Assembly (NCBI GenBank): GCA_025200525.1
Contig: CM045758.1
Span: 60,328,649-60,392,648 of the forward strand
Direction of reading: 5' to 3'
From: Camellia lanceoleosa
Taxonomy: Eukaryota; Streptophyta; Magnoliopsida; Ericales; Theaceae
DNA length: 64,000 bases
A program made the translations under genes and the position numbers. Positions within the stretch are counted from its first letter, which is position 1, and every line of letters begins with the position of its first letter. Below the pieces are notes generated by a model. That model did no database searches. It had not been told where the DNA came from and saw only the letters and a list, made by a program, of their open reading frames with translations. Shown piece by piece: positions 23,720 to 35,227 of this stretch.

Positions 23720-26700
23720 ATGGATTCTTCTTCTCTGAAAGTGCGTGCTGGTGATCGTATAAGCCCAACCATGGCTTTGAAAAGATGTATTGATGAAAAG
23801 ATCGCCAACTTAACAACTGATGAGTCAAGCGCCATAGACGGCCACCTTTTCGTTCCTCGTCACAGCAACAAACAAGAATACGTCTTGGGTCCCATCTTTC
23901 GAGAGGCTCCTGCTCAACTTCCAGCTTTATACTTTCGTCTGGAGGACCATTTTCTTCTCTACGAAAGAGGGCTCGATTGGGGAAATTGGAGGGTAACCCA
24001 ACCTCATCGCTGCTGGTTGACATTGAGAGCTGAATGGGAAGAATGGTATGACAGAGTTGTACCTACGCGGGAAGACGACCTGCAAGAGCTCTGCATTCTC
24101 GATGCCCTCCGTCTTTCTAGGTTTATCATCCCTGAAGACCCTTTCTTGATTCCCGATGCTCTTTGTTTTTGGAATATGGCTTTCAATTTTTTCCAATTTC
24201 GGTGTGGTATGATGGCTCTCACCGTTCTTGATATTTGCCATCTTTTAGGGCTTTCACCCATTGGCTCTCTTTTCACTCCCGGCTATCCAGACCTCCCTGT
24301 TAAGTTCTTCCTTCCATCCATAAACTCCTCTTACAGTGATTTTGTAAAGGCCAAAAATAAAAGGGTAGGTCCCGTGAGAGATAGAGAACTTTTTTCCTTC
24401 ATTTTGTACTGGTTGTGCAAATTTCTCTTTTGTACATCATCTCAGAGGATCATGCTTGAGTTCGTGCCACTTGCAAAGGCACTTGTTTTGAAAAAATGTA
24501 TAGCTCTGGCTCCTTACCTCTTAGGCCATGTTTATAGAGCATGTTCCTAATTTTGTGAGAAACCTCTTGATGTGAACCAAGGGGGTCCCCTTTGGGTGCT
24601 CCAACTTTGGCTTTTTGCTTACTTCACTGATTTGCATTCCAAATGCTTGAAATTCCTTGTTTAGGACCCTAGTACTTATGGGAAAAAATATGCCAGAGTT
24701 GTTCTTTATCATGCTTCCTTTGCCTACTACTTCACCTTTTTTTTTTACCAATTTCCCATTTCTCCACCTGCTACCTTTTTCTACCCCTTTGATGCCAACA
24801 AAGGACTTGTTTGGCTTCGAACATTTTTAGCTAATAAAGAGTGCTCTACCCCACCCCATAAAAGCATGTGAGCTTCTATTTTGTTGCCGAGGGAGCTATT
24901 CATTGGCACTTTAAACCCTCGAGCTTATAAGTGTATAGCTGAGGTGTATTATCCTTCTCAATTTGCCAGGCAATTTAGGTTAACTCAAGGGATTCCCATT
25001 CCACTCTGCAGTCTCTCGAATGTCCATCTTATAGCCAGAGACTTGAGAATACCCAAATCAAAACTGGAAGAAGCAACATTCAAACTGTTGAAAGAATCGA
25101 GCGAGTTCAAATTTGTCCTCTTCCTTCCTTCTGGCCTGGCTCTGAAAAGATTTCAAAACTGGTGGACAGCCAATATGGAAGTGCGCCTATCCGTACACCC
25201 TTATGACTTACTGATAGCGTTAGGAATGCCTTTGAAGGCCAAATCAACCACAGTTGAGAACATCCCCTCTTTTTCCACAGCTGCCAAAACTGCTCATGTA
25301 GCCTCATCCTCTCCTGCTAGAGTTACCAGAGCTGCTTCAAAGAGGGATAAGTATTTTTCAGGTTTCCCCTTAGACTCTTTTGTTTGTTTCCTTTACATTC
25401 ATACCTCTTGGTGCAGGGTCTCAACAAGAAGAATCTCCTAAAAGGGCTGAAACCCTAGCTACTCTCAAGGACAAACAAAAGCAGAAAAAGAAAAGGAAGC
25501 TGATACTCACTCCTGAGGAATCCGAATCCCAGATTGAAGAAGAAGAGATTGAGAAAGAACATAGAGTACCATTACAGAGGAGAAAGAGGGAATAGATGAC
25601 TGTCTTTCCTTCGATTGAAGATCCCACTCATGAGACAGCTGCTAGAGTAGTAGAAGAGGAATTTACTTCTGAGGAATTTGAATCCCAGATCGAAGAGAGA
25701 GAAATTGAGAAGGAACATGCAAGACCAATATATAGAAAAAAGAGAAGGAAGATGACTGTCTCTCCTTCTGATTTGGTCGAAGACCCTATTCATGAAGCAG
25801 CTACTAAGGCAGTAGAACAAGAGCATTCTAAGGCCATCATTGTCTTTGAGAGAGCTGAGAAGAGGCGGCAGCAGCAATTCTTAAGAGATGAAACAGTTGC
25901 TGCTGATGCAATCCAAAGGGAAACTGCAAGAAGGCAACATATTGCTGAGCATTATTCCCTTCGAAGCTTTCCTATTGCTGTTATCACTTCTGAAACAAGT
26001 AATTTCTTTCATGCTTCTACTGTTTCTCCTTTATCAAATTTTTGGTATTGAAACTTGACATTACTTTATATCTCTTCTTTTGCAGCAACAACTACTGAGC
26101 CTATTCTTCCAATAAGGATTCCCTCAGTTTCAGTTGAAGTTGATTAGATGCAAAATGTGAGGACTATTCAGATAATACTCCCACTTCCTAGGCCTACATT
26201 CAGTGTACCCTCCTTGAGGCCGAGCATTCCTGCATCTCTTTCCTTTGGATTAAATCCGTATCTTCCTTACTTATCTTTGGATCTACCTCAATTTAGTTCT
26301 CTTTCGAGCCTTGTTCTTCCCCTTCATTCTAAGGAAATTCCAACTAATGCTCCATCTCTGATGGTAGTTGATTTCCCTACAGAGGGTGCTGGCAGCTCTC
26401 CTTTATTATCTTTACCTACTTCCAGCCTTTCTTCCCTTGACCTATTGGTGGCTAGGACCATAGAGACTGCTGAAGATGCTCCACCCATCTCTCCTATCCC
26501 TATGCAGTCCTCTGTGCCTTCCACTACAACTCTTTCTGTGCCCCTCATGTCCACGGATGAGGTAGATATCTTCGAAGCAAGACTTGCCAGTCTTCTTGAC
26601 ATGCTTTCTACTTCTCCAATAGCCAATGATGAAGCTGAGCCATTAGTTTTGGCTGACTTTTTACTAGAAAATTTTCAGAGTCCTTCTTCCAGTAGTAAGC

Positions 26701-27259
26701 CTTCTACACCTCTGATAGGCTTGGACAACTGCCTGGAACTATTGACATTTTTTCAAGGATTCCTTTCGAGGCCCTAAAGAGACCAATAATAAGGAATGAC
26801 TTCCTTTAGTGTTGCAAAATTGTTGAGCAATCCAGCATGACCGTCTCAAGTCATCTATCTCAAGCAGCAGCTACTATTGACTTCTACATCAATATTCGCT
26901 GTGCTGCCAAGGCTGCAGAAGAGAAATTGGTCATAGATCAGGACTTTGTTTCAACAGTACATGCTGAGATATCAAAGCTAAAGGAACAACATTCCTTTGT
27001 CTCCCAATTTCGTACTCAATTGCTGGAGAGGAAGGCTCAACTTGAGGAGGAGTTATCTGTAGTCAACCAGGCCTTAGCCCGAACTGATACCAAGTTGCTG
27101 ATCACCAACCAAGGACTGGCCGATTGAAAGCAAGAAATGACTACAACCATTCAGTTGTTTTCATCCTTTAAAACTAGAACATCTGTTGTAAAAGAACAAC
27201 TAAGGCATTGTAATGATTTCTGGGCCAATTTATGGCGGAATGTATTTAATTCTTTATGA
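23720..27259 (+). pseudogene. Tat-1 antisense PMD (plant mobile domain) gene, decayed
   Basis: From the ATG at 23720 one frame runs to 25361 through stops at 24548..24550, 24662..24664 and 24869..24871. It shows the plant mobile domain (PF10536-like) pattern: W-x-L-T-L-R-A-E-W-E, then F-F-Q-F-R-C-G-M-M-A-L-T-V-L-D, then L-G-L-S-P-I-G, then G-G-P-L-W-V-L-Q-L-W. PMD proteins occur both as host silencing factors (MAIN/MAIL) and in plant retroelements and MULEs. Possible introns are 25362..25416 (GT-AG, only 55 nt, doubtful) and 25999..26085 (GT-AG, 87 nt). The tail is highly charged and includes a tandem duplication of about 52 residues around 25515..25815. It ends in a coiled-coil region (26837..27259). 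The gene is convergent with integrase, whose stop lies only 56 bp away. Its function in the element is unknown. Confidence 0.72.
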
Positions 27260-27314
27260 AAAAACAAACTCTTGTGTTATCATTTGAGTATTCTTGTGTT
27301 CTTGTACTTAGTAT

Positions 27315-28633
27315 TTATTTTATTTCTTGTGTTTCCCAAATGGTTGGAAAATAAGGTTTCAAATATCTGCCATTAATCTTTTTGGGATGTACATATCGAT
27401 TCAAATTTCTCAAATGGTATGCTCCAAAAGGCAGGACTCTATGAATTTGATATGGTCCTTCCCAGTTAAGTGACCATTTGCCAAACTTATAGCTTTTAAT
27501 TCTTATTGGGAGTATTGTCTTCCAAACCAAATCACCTTTATCAAAGCCAATGTATTTGACTTTCTTATTATAATTTTTGGCCGCTTTCTTCTTTTGAAAA
27601 AGAATGCTATTTAATGCCAGAATTCTACCTTCATCTATGCTTTCTAATTCCAAGCACATACTCTGATGGTATTGCTCAGTTTTAATTGGTCTTGGCATTT
27701 TACCCTCAAGGACTTAACATTAATTTCCACAGGTAACACTGCATCATGCCCATATACTAAGGCATAAGGAGTGACTCTTGTGCTTGACCTTGGGGAAGTT
27801 CTATAAGCCCACAATACATCTAACAACAAGTTATGCCAATCCCTAGGATTGTCCTCCACTACTTTTTATATTCCTTTTTTCAAGGACTTATTGGATGATT
27901 CAACTTGACCATTGGCTTGTGTATAATAGGAGGTGGAATTAACAAGGCTAATTCCAAACTCTGCCACAAAAGACTTTACCATTTTCCTATCAAACACAGT
28001 CCCATTATCAACAGTTATAGTCTGTGGGATACCAAATCTGTGGATTAAATCTTTAATGAATCCAATAATCTCAGTTTGGTCTACAGCCTTGTATAGCTTA
28101 GCTTCGATCCATTTGGTGAAGTAATCAGTGGCCACTAAAATGAAACAATGATACTTTGAAGAAGGTGGGTATATTTTTCCTATCATATCCATGGCCCATC
28201 CTCTAAATGGCCAAGGCTTTACTACTGCATGCAGGTCAGTTATGGGCGCATGCCTGATCATGCCATGCTTTTGACATGCCTGGCAACCCCTTGTATATTT
28301 TATGCAGTCTTTAAGGATAGTTGGCCAATAGTAGGAATGCCTTCGAAGCAACCACCTCATCTTTACACCAGGCTGATGAGCACCACAGATGCCTTCATGA
28401 ACCTCAGCCATAGCTGTCAATGCTTCTTTTGGGCCTAAACATTCTAGCAATAAATCATTTCCCCCCTTTTTGTAGAGAGCATTACCGTATATGATGTATT
28501 GCATAGATTGCAATTTAATTTTTCTACTGGCCTTCGAGGATGAGCCAGCCAAGTACTGCATTATTGGATGCCTCCAATATTGTTCCTGCAAGTCATTATG
28601 ATTGACTTCTAGGACCATATTCATTTTACTCAA
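27315..28633 (-). pseudogene. Tat-1 integrase
   Basis: The zinc-binding HHCC region (starting H-E-G-I-C-G-A-H, closing C-Q-A-C-Q-K) is followed by the catalytic core with D (A-T-D-Y-F-T-K-W), D (V-D-N-G-T-V-F-D) and E (N-G-Q-V-E-S-S-N-K). A stop at about 27866 breaks the frame. It continues at 27859..27644 (W-A-Y-R-T-S-P-R) and then shifts to 27698..27315, a C-terminal domain with N-W-E-G-P-Y-Q-I. Integrase would insert the cDNA into the chromosome. This copy cannot make a full-length enzyme. Confidence 0.9.
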
Positions 28634-28777
28634 GGGTGGTATTAATTTCTGATATGTTGTTTGGCTTATGTCCCTTTGAGCATTATCCCTTCTCTTGAAA
28701 TTCGAAGCTTTCTAAGCCACATCATTAGCTTTATTATTCAAGAATCTTAGGACATGAGTTACATTTGCTATTTGAAA

Positions 28778-29329
28778 TTAAGAAAGCAGATGTAATGCAA
28801 CAACATAGTATGGCAACATGTTTATACTTTGACATTTGAAAATCTCTTTCACTTGGTTAACCGCCAATTGAGAATCTCCAAATATGTCAACTACATGAAC
28901 TTGTAGTCCAATAAGAATTTCCAATCCCACTATTAAGGCTTTATATTCAGCTTGATGATTAGAATAAGTAATTTCATCCACTCTGAAACCATGTGTGGTT
29001 TCTATTCCTTGTGGTGACTTAATCACTATACCAATTCTAGTTAGGCCATTGGCTTTCGATCCATTGAACCACATTTGCCATGGCTCAACACTAGCCATGC
29101 CAAGTTCCATTATCTCTTGGCTTTCTGTTTGAGATGGATGGTCTGCCAAAAAATTGGCTAAAACTTGTCCTTTCACTACCTTTTGGGGAGCATATTCTAA
29201 ATGAAATTTTGATAAGGCTAATATTCATTTGCCAATTCTTCCCCTCAACATAGCTCTAGATAACATATACTTAACCAAATCTGTGGTTGCAATTACCAAG
29301 ACAGTTGTAGGCAAAAGATAGTATCTTAA
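28778..29329 (-). pseudogene. Tat-1 second (archaeal-type) RNase H domain and linker
   Basis: The domain shows W-F-N-G-S-K-A-N-G (first catalytic position D replaced by N), H-Q-A-E-Y-K-A-L (E) and F-G-D-S-Q-L-A-V-N-Q-V (D). The extra RNase H after the normal gypsy one is the diagnostic feature of Tat-lineage elements. The upstream linker contains a TGA near 29228. With D-to-N at the first acidic site, the nuclease would be impaired. Confidence 0.82.
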
Positions 29330-29342
29330 GTTTTTTTTTGGA

Positions 29343-29375
<33 letters not shown>

Positions 29376-29464
29376 ACTAAAACTAGTCACACTCTCTCTC
29401 TTTTTTCGCACTTTTTTTTTAAAAAAAAAAAAAGTTTTAAAAAAATACTGTTCCCAAACGAGGC
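29330..29464. mobile_element. 135-bp low-complexity insertion in Tat-1 RNase H
   Basis: T-runs, A-runs and a CT-rich patch ('cacactctctctctttttt') split the RNase H coding sequence just after K-L-R, which resumes beyond it as L-R-Y-Y-L-L-P. CTTAA flanks both sides (29325..29329 and 29465..29469), which fits a target duplication. The right end 'gttcccaaacgaggc' resembles ends of plant MITEs, but I see no matching left terminus, so the type is open. Confidence 0.6.
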
Positions 29465-30647
29465 CTTAATTTCATTGCAGCAAAATACAATGCAAGGCAC
29501 AGCTTTTCTACAGTTGAGTATTTACATTCATAAGAATTTAAAAATCTACTAAGGTAACAAACCGCTTGCTCCTTGCCTTCTTTATTGTCTTGGGCTAAGA
29601 AAGCTCCTAATGAATCTTCTGCTGCAGCTATGTACAACTTCAAGGGCTTATTACCCTTTGGTGGCATCAGCATTATAGGGTTGGCCAAGTAGGCTTTGAT
29701 ACCTTCGAAAGCAATTTGATGCTATGCTGTCCACACAAATTCCTCTTCATCTTTTAGCCTTAATAAGGAAGAAAATACTTTAGTTTTTCATGCAGTGTTA
29801 GAAATGAATCTTCGAAGAAAATTAACCTATCCAAGGAATTTTTGTAATTCTTTCTTACTTGATGGAGGTCTGGCTTCAATGATGGCTTTGGCTTTATTCT
29901 GGTCAATCTGTATTCCTCTCTTGTGTACTACATAGCCCAAGAAGTTTCCAGATGATACGCCAAAAGCACACTTAAGAGGATTGAGTTTCAACTTGAACTT
30001 TCTCATTCTTTCAAAGGCTGCTTCTAAGTGAAACAGATGCTCCTCCATGGATTGGGATTTAACTACAATGTCATAAATATAACACTCTAAATACCTTCTA
30101 ATGAGGTCATGAAAGATAGTGTTCATAGCGCTCTGATATGTAGTCCCAGCATTCTTCAGGCCAAATGACATTTAACCCATTCGAAGGTCCCAATATTCCC
30201 AGGACATTTGAATGCTGTCTTGTGAACATCCTCCTCTGCAATGCAGATTTGGTTATAACCAGAGTGCCCATCTATCATTGATAAAATCTGATGTCCTGCT
30301 GAACTGTCTACTAACAAGTCTACTATAGGCATAGGATATTCATCTTTTGGAGTTGCTAGATTTAAGTTTCTGAAATCAATGCATACCCTCATTTTACCAT
30401 TCTTCTTAACTACAGGCACAATATTGGATAGCCATTCAACATACCTGGCTGTCCTGATAAAGCCTGCTTTGAGTAGTCTAAGAATTTCTTCCTTAACTTT
30501 CTGAATCACTTCTAGACTCATTCTTCTTGGCTTTTGCTTGTATGGCTTGAAATTAGGCCTCATAGGCAGCCTATGTTCCATTAATGACCTATCCAATCCT
30601 GGTAGTTCATTATAAGACCATGCAAAACAATCTTTATATTTCTTCAA
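29465..30647 (-). pseudogene. Tat-1 reverse transcriptase and first RNase H
   Basis: RT begins in the 30647..30156 frame (E-H-R-L-P-M-R-P near the N terminus, then V-V-K-K-N-G-K-M-R-V-C-I-D-F-R-N-L-N). It shifts to 30171..29827 with M-S-F-G-L-K-N-A and the active site at 30070..30081. That site reads Y-I-Y-D where gypsy elements have Y-x-D-D, so a catalytic aspartate is replaced by tyrosine. RNase H 1 follows at 29688..29437 (L-Y-I-A-A-A-E-D-S-L-G-A-F-L and A-V-C-Y-L-S-R) and is cut by the 135-bp insert. The product would be inactive. Confidence 0.9.
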
Positions 30648-32307
30648 AATAAGAGCATTGAAACAAGCACTTATACAGGTAGGCTGTTATATAGAAACAT
30701 CCCCTAAATTTACTTCTTCTAAGGGGTCTTGTGTCTAAGAACTTACTGAAGCTTCTTCTTTGATCCCTTCTACCTTCGAAGCAATCTTCTTGCTTTGTTC
30801 TGCTCCTAGGTTCTTTAATTCAACATCTTTACCCTCCTCCTCATAGACAAAGTCTGTCCATAAGGCTTCTTTTTCCTGTATCTCCTGGACTTTTGTTTCA
30901 ATATCCAATGCATAGTATTTGTCAAGGACCAAAACTCTGGCCTGTTGTTACTTCTGCTTGCAGCCAATTATCATGGCTTCTTTCTATTGCTCTTGTACTC
31001 TCTGGACTATTGATTTTACATCCAATATTGAGAACTTAATTAGAGCCCAAGACTTGGCTTCTTGGACTTCATTTCTTTGCCTACAACCAGGCATCATTGT
31101 CATCCTTAACGACAACCTCTTCATCAGCACTCTCTTGGACTAAGTGCTTCAGGTGTGTCACTTCCTCATTAGCCGTCACTTTGGCTGAGCCATCAGGTTT
31201 CCTCAGTATACTGAGTGGTGTCACTCCCTCAATATACAATTTGGCCTCTGCGAAGTCTGCACATGCTATGAAGGGTTGATGATTTACATCAATTTCCTTT
31301 GTCTCCCCATTGCCCAAGGCCATCATTATTTTTTGATGCAAAGAGGAAGGCACACACTTGTTAGTGTGAATATCCAATCTCTACCAAGTAAAGCATTGTA
31401 CTTAGCATTGCTGTCGATGACGAAGAATGCTGTCATGCAGTCCCTGGTTCCCACACTCAGGTTGATATGCAGAATTCCCTGAGCCATCTGTTTGTCTCCC
31501 TGAAACCAAAGAATGGTTGTCTTTGGTTGGGATTAACCTGGGGTTCCTTTTCCCTAGTTTCTTCAAGGAAGATTTCGGTAGTAAGTTCACCGCTGCCCCA
31601 TTATCTATCAAGATTCGGTTCAATTGTATCTCATTGAAAAAGGCCTTTATATACAAAGGCTTGATATGCTGTGTCATAGAGTTCGAGGGATATTCAAAAG
31701 GATATGAGAGGTTAATGTTCACCTCTTCTTCACTCTCATATTCAGTTTCCATTGGGGTAGCCATTTCGGAATCATCTTGCACCATACTCACTTGTGAGTC
31801 TTCACTAGAGACTGGAATTGGGTCCATTTCTTGCCTCTCTTGGTTCTCATCTCCAGCTTGGAATTCATGCGGTAGTATGTGTACCATATTCACTGATGTT
31901 GAGCGAAATTGGATGGTTGGCTGTGCCTGTTTCTCCTCTTGGCCACCTTGTTCAGTTACTTCAGAAGCATCCTCCATACTGCATTCTGGCACTTCCTTAC
32001 TAACAAGCTCCTTCAAATGGTATTTTCTGACTGGTTTTTCAACCAAAAATGTTTGTTCAGCCATGAAGGCTTCGAACATTTCTTCCTCAACCATTTCTTT
32101 CTTTTGGCCTAACCCAACTTCTTTCTCTGCCTCGCTGTCACTCTCCATCAATGTCTTCTCCAATCCTGCTAAACTGAACTTCTCTCTGACTTTTAGTTCA
32201 GAGTGAACTTTGGCCAACTGTTCTCTACTGCAACCCATTTTGCCTTGTAGAGTTGGTTTTGGAGTATGGTCCGACTTTGGATTCTTCTTTCCTTCTGTCT
32301 GTACCAA
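30648..32307 (-). pseudogene. Tat-1 protease region and protease-RT linker
   Basis: The 32307..31402 frame is acidic for its first 200 residues. It then shows the aspartic protease site I-L-I-D-N-G-A-A-V-N near 31590..31615, which would cleave the polyprotein. The frame shifts near 31400, and the rest of the protease (G-R-D-W-I-H-T-like) lies in 31377..31081. The linker to RT (31080..30648) is acidic and broken by stops. D-N-G-A in place of D-S-G-A is usual in this lineage. Confidence 0.78.
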
Positions 32308-32325
32308 TGAAGAACTCTCTCCACT

Positions 32326-33546
32326 TTATTTCAGGTCTTGCTGGTACTGAGTGTACCTACGCTGAATTTTCCTCTTTTGTGATCTAGAAAGTACGGGGAC
32401 CATATCTGGTTCCTTTGTTTTTGGGTGCTTAAGCAACACCCAATTGTTTGGAGCCACCAAAGGAGGCTTGACCATCCTGCCTTGGTTTCCAATTACATCT
32501 CTTTGGGTAAATACTTCCCTAGGTTTGTTCTGCATCACAAACCAATCTGCGACCCCAGGTACCCACGAACTTACTGACCCAGCTGTTGTACTGCTTCTTT
32601 TTTCTTTCGAAGTCACCTTCGAAGCTGGCTGTGAAGGCCACTGCTTGGTCCTGATTTCATGCTTTGGGCCTAACTCAGGCCTTCGATGAAGGTGTCCACT
32701 TTCTATCCTGCGTGAGGCTGGTCTAGGGGGCCAATCTTTGGCTTTGATCCCATAAACTGAACCCTTCTCCAGTCTTCTTTCAGAATGACTGCTCTCTATT
32801 CTGTAATAATTAGGTGGCCTGGACTCATATAAAGGCTTCTTGCCTGTGGAATGCATTCTATCAACTGTTGGTTCAACCATTAATGGCTGTTGCCTAACAC
32901 CAGATGGATATGGCCTTTTATTGTAAGCATTGGTTGGTTTGGGACGTCTCTGCATATCCCTGTAATATCGCTTCCCAACAATTGGAAGCCCTTTCAACCA
33001 TTTGTAGCTCAGTCTGCACCTGGGACACATCTTTTGCATTACAGGTGCTTCTAAGGAGTCGTCATCCAGTGCTTCTTCATCAGAGTCTTCCCTCTGGTGT
33101 GAGAAACCTTGTCCAATAGCTGGTAGATTTCCTGTGTCCTTTTTGATAGTTGTCTGGTTGGCAACATACATCTGCACATTGACTTCTCCCAATTCTTTCA
33201 AGGACAAGCTTCGAAAGTCTGGCATTATGACATTGGCTGCCACTTCTCCAATTTCTAGAAATGGATTACTATCAATCCCCATGGCCTTTTTTGCTTTGGC
33301 TGGGAATTTCAAACTTCATTTCCGAATTTGTTCTCGGATCCTGTCTCGAAAAACAATACAGTTCTTAGTCGAGTGAGACCAAGAATTATGCCATTTACAA
33401 TATATTTTTCCTTTAAGTTCATTAGGAGATGGAATTTTGACTCCTTTCGGTAACTTAAGGAAGTTGGCGAAAAGCAAATGATCAAAAATGTCATCGGCCT
33501 TAGTTAAATCGAAAGAGTATTTTCTGTGAAGGTCTTTCTTTTTAAA
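32326..33546 (-). pseudogene. Tat-1 gag C-terminal part with CHHC knuckle-like motif
   Basis: This is in the same frame as the gag core upstream, interrupted by stops at about 33547 and 33315. At 33358..33399 it contains C-X2-H-X4-H-X4-C (C-K-W-H ... H-S-T-K-N-C), resembling a retroviral CCHC knuckle with histidine in place of the second cysteine. The rest (33312..32326) is basic and low in complexity, rich in R, P and S, as expected of a nucleic-acid-binding gag tail. Confidence 0.7.
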
Positions 33547-35200
33547 TTACTGGTCAATTGTTGTATCCTTATGAATTAATGCTTCACAGATCATAGGTTC
33601 TTTTCCCACAATCTCTGCTGCATCGATCTCATAATTAGGATCTTTATAATATGTCTTGTACGATGCATTATTTTGATCTTGTTCCTCCTTTAGTAATGCT
33701 TCGTACCTAGACAACTTATAAGTGAGTTCCACTAAGTCTCTGAACTCAGTTGAGTCAAACTTCTTTCGAAGCCTAAACTCTAAACCATTTTGAGCCAATC
33801 TCACGAATTCTAGCTCTGGTAAGATGACTCTACATTTATTTCGAGCCCTTTTAAATCTGGCTATAAACTGAGTAGCCTTCTCATTAGGCCTTTGACTCAA
33901 TCTTGCCAAGTCTGCCATGGAAACCTCTAGCTCTGATTGGAAGAATTGGGCATGAAATGCCTCTTCCATCTGTTGCCAAGTCTGGATGGAGCCAGGTGTA
34001 AGGTTAATATACCATACAAATGCTCCCCCAGTTAGGGAATTTGGGAATAACCTTAACTTCATATAGTCATTATTAGTAAATTCACCGCATTTAGCAGCAA
34101 ACCTAGCAATATGCTCCACTGTTGATTGGTTTCCATTTCCATAAAAAAGGGTAAAATTTGGTATCTTGAAACCTCTTGGGTATTTATGTACCTTGTCTAC
34201 CCATTCTGGGTATGGTTTCCTATACACTGGAGTCTGGACCCCCCGAGCCATTGGTCTACACATCTCTCTAACAATGTCAGCAATTTGGTCCCTCGGGACC
34301 ATATTTTGTGTCTGCTGAACTACTACTGGAGGAACAAACACAGGATTTGGTGGGCAAACTTGTGTCTATGGTCCTCTTGGTCCATAAGGTGGTATATTTG
34401 GGACTGGTTGTCCCTGTGGTGCAGGTTGTTGTTGGGGGTGTGGGTAAGCCCTTTGAGCCTGTCTTGCGAAAGGACCTGCGAAAGGTGCTGGAACTGGTGT
34501 TATGTTTCTTCCATTTGTAGAAAAACCTTCCAACCCCCTAGGTGTAAATTCGAATAAGGGATTAGTGAACCCCCTTGTGCTAGGTATGGCTTCAAAAATG
34601 GGATTTGGAGCTATTCTTATGCCATTTTCTTGTACTGGGCCAGATCCACCAAATTGCATGGCTTCACTGTTAAGTACTGAGGCATTTTGACCTACTATAG
34701 GCCTCGGAATAGGCTTGTACCAAGACTGAGGTGATGGTCTTTCATAGTTCTGATTACTAGTTTGACCATTAGAATGTTATTAACTTGCATAAGCTATTTA
34801 TCTCTAGCCCATCTTTGCTGAGGGACATTTGGAATTTCTTCCATGTGTCTTGCATTTGTTGGTTGGTGGTTATTCATTCGATCCAAAAATGATGTTGCCC
34901 ACTTCTCCATTATGTTCATTAATTGCTATCCCATAGCATCTACTAGGCCACTCCATGGATTTATTGGCTAAGTAAATGGAATAGTGGATGGTCCAATTCC
35001 TTGGTCTCGTCCAATATTATGAACATGTGGTATTTGTTCCGAAGTGCTGGTCTGTTCGACCATAGGTTCTAATAAAATGGGAGTTTCCACAGGATGTGTT
35101 ATCACATTATCCTCTGGATTAGGTATTTCTACCTCTCCTTCCACGCCTTCTTCTGAGCGTTCATTTTCTCCTTGTCTTCTACGTCTAGCTATTTAAATAT
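33547..35200 (-). pseudogene. Tat-1 gag N-terminal and core
   Basis: The core at 34341..33547 shows the retrotransposon gag (PF03732-like) pattern F-N-E-A-like helices with L-R-L-F-P-N-S-L, G-G-A-F-V-W-Y and W-Q-Q-M-E-E-A-F-H-A-Q-F-F. The same frame continues upstream to about 35200 as a Pro/Gln-rich N-terminal part with several stops (one at 34366..34368). The product would form the virus-like particle. This copy is broken. Confidence 0.8.
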
Positions 35201-35204
35201 AGTT

Positions 35205-35221
35205 CCACTGGGCATGCCAAA
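35205..35221 (-). promoter_or_regulatory. Tat-1 primer-binding site region
   Basis: On the minus strand 'ttggcatgcccagtgg' lies six bases inside the 5' LTR. This is the place and general form (TGGC...) of a gypsy tRNA primer-binding site. I cannot name the tRNA from memory. Confidence 0.45.
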
Positions 35222-35227
35222 AATATA

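Noticed and set aside
29340..29450. Possible poly(A) tail of a separate retroposon in the 135-bp insert
   Set aside because: T-runs and A-runs both occur, with a 5-bp duplication. No body sequence identifies a SINE or LINE, so only a generic insertion is claimed.
31517..32206. 229-codon plus-strand frame opposite Tat-1 protease
   Set aside because: It mirrors the acidic gag-pol linker (codon complement gives a Ser/Phe-rich translation). It has no recognisable domain.
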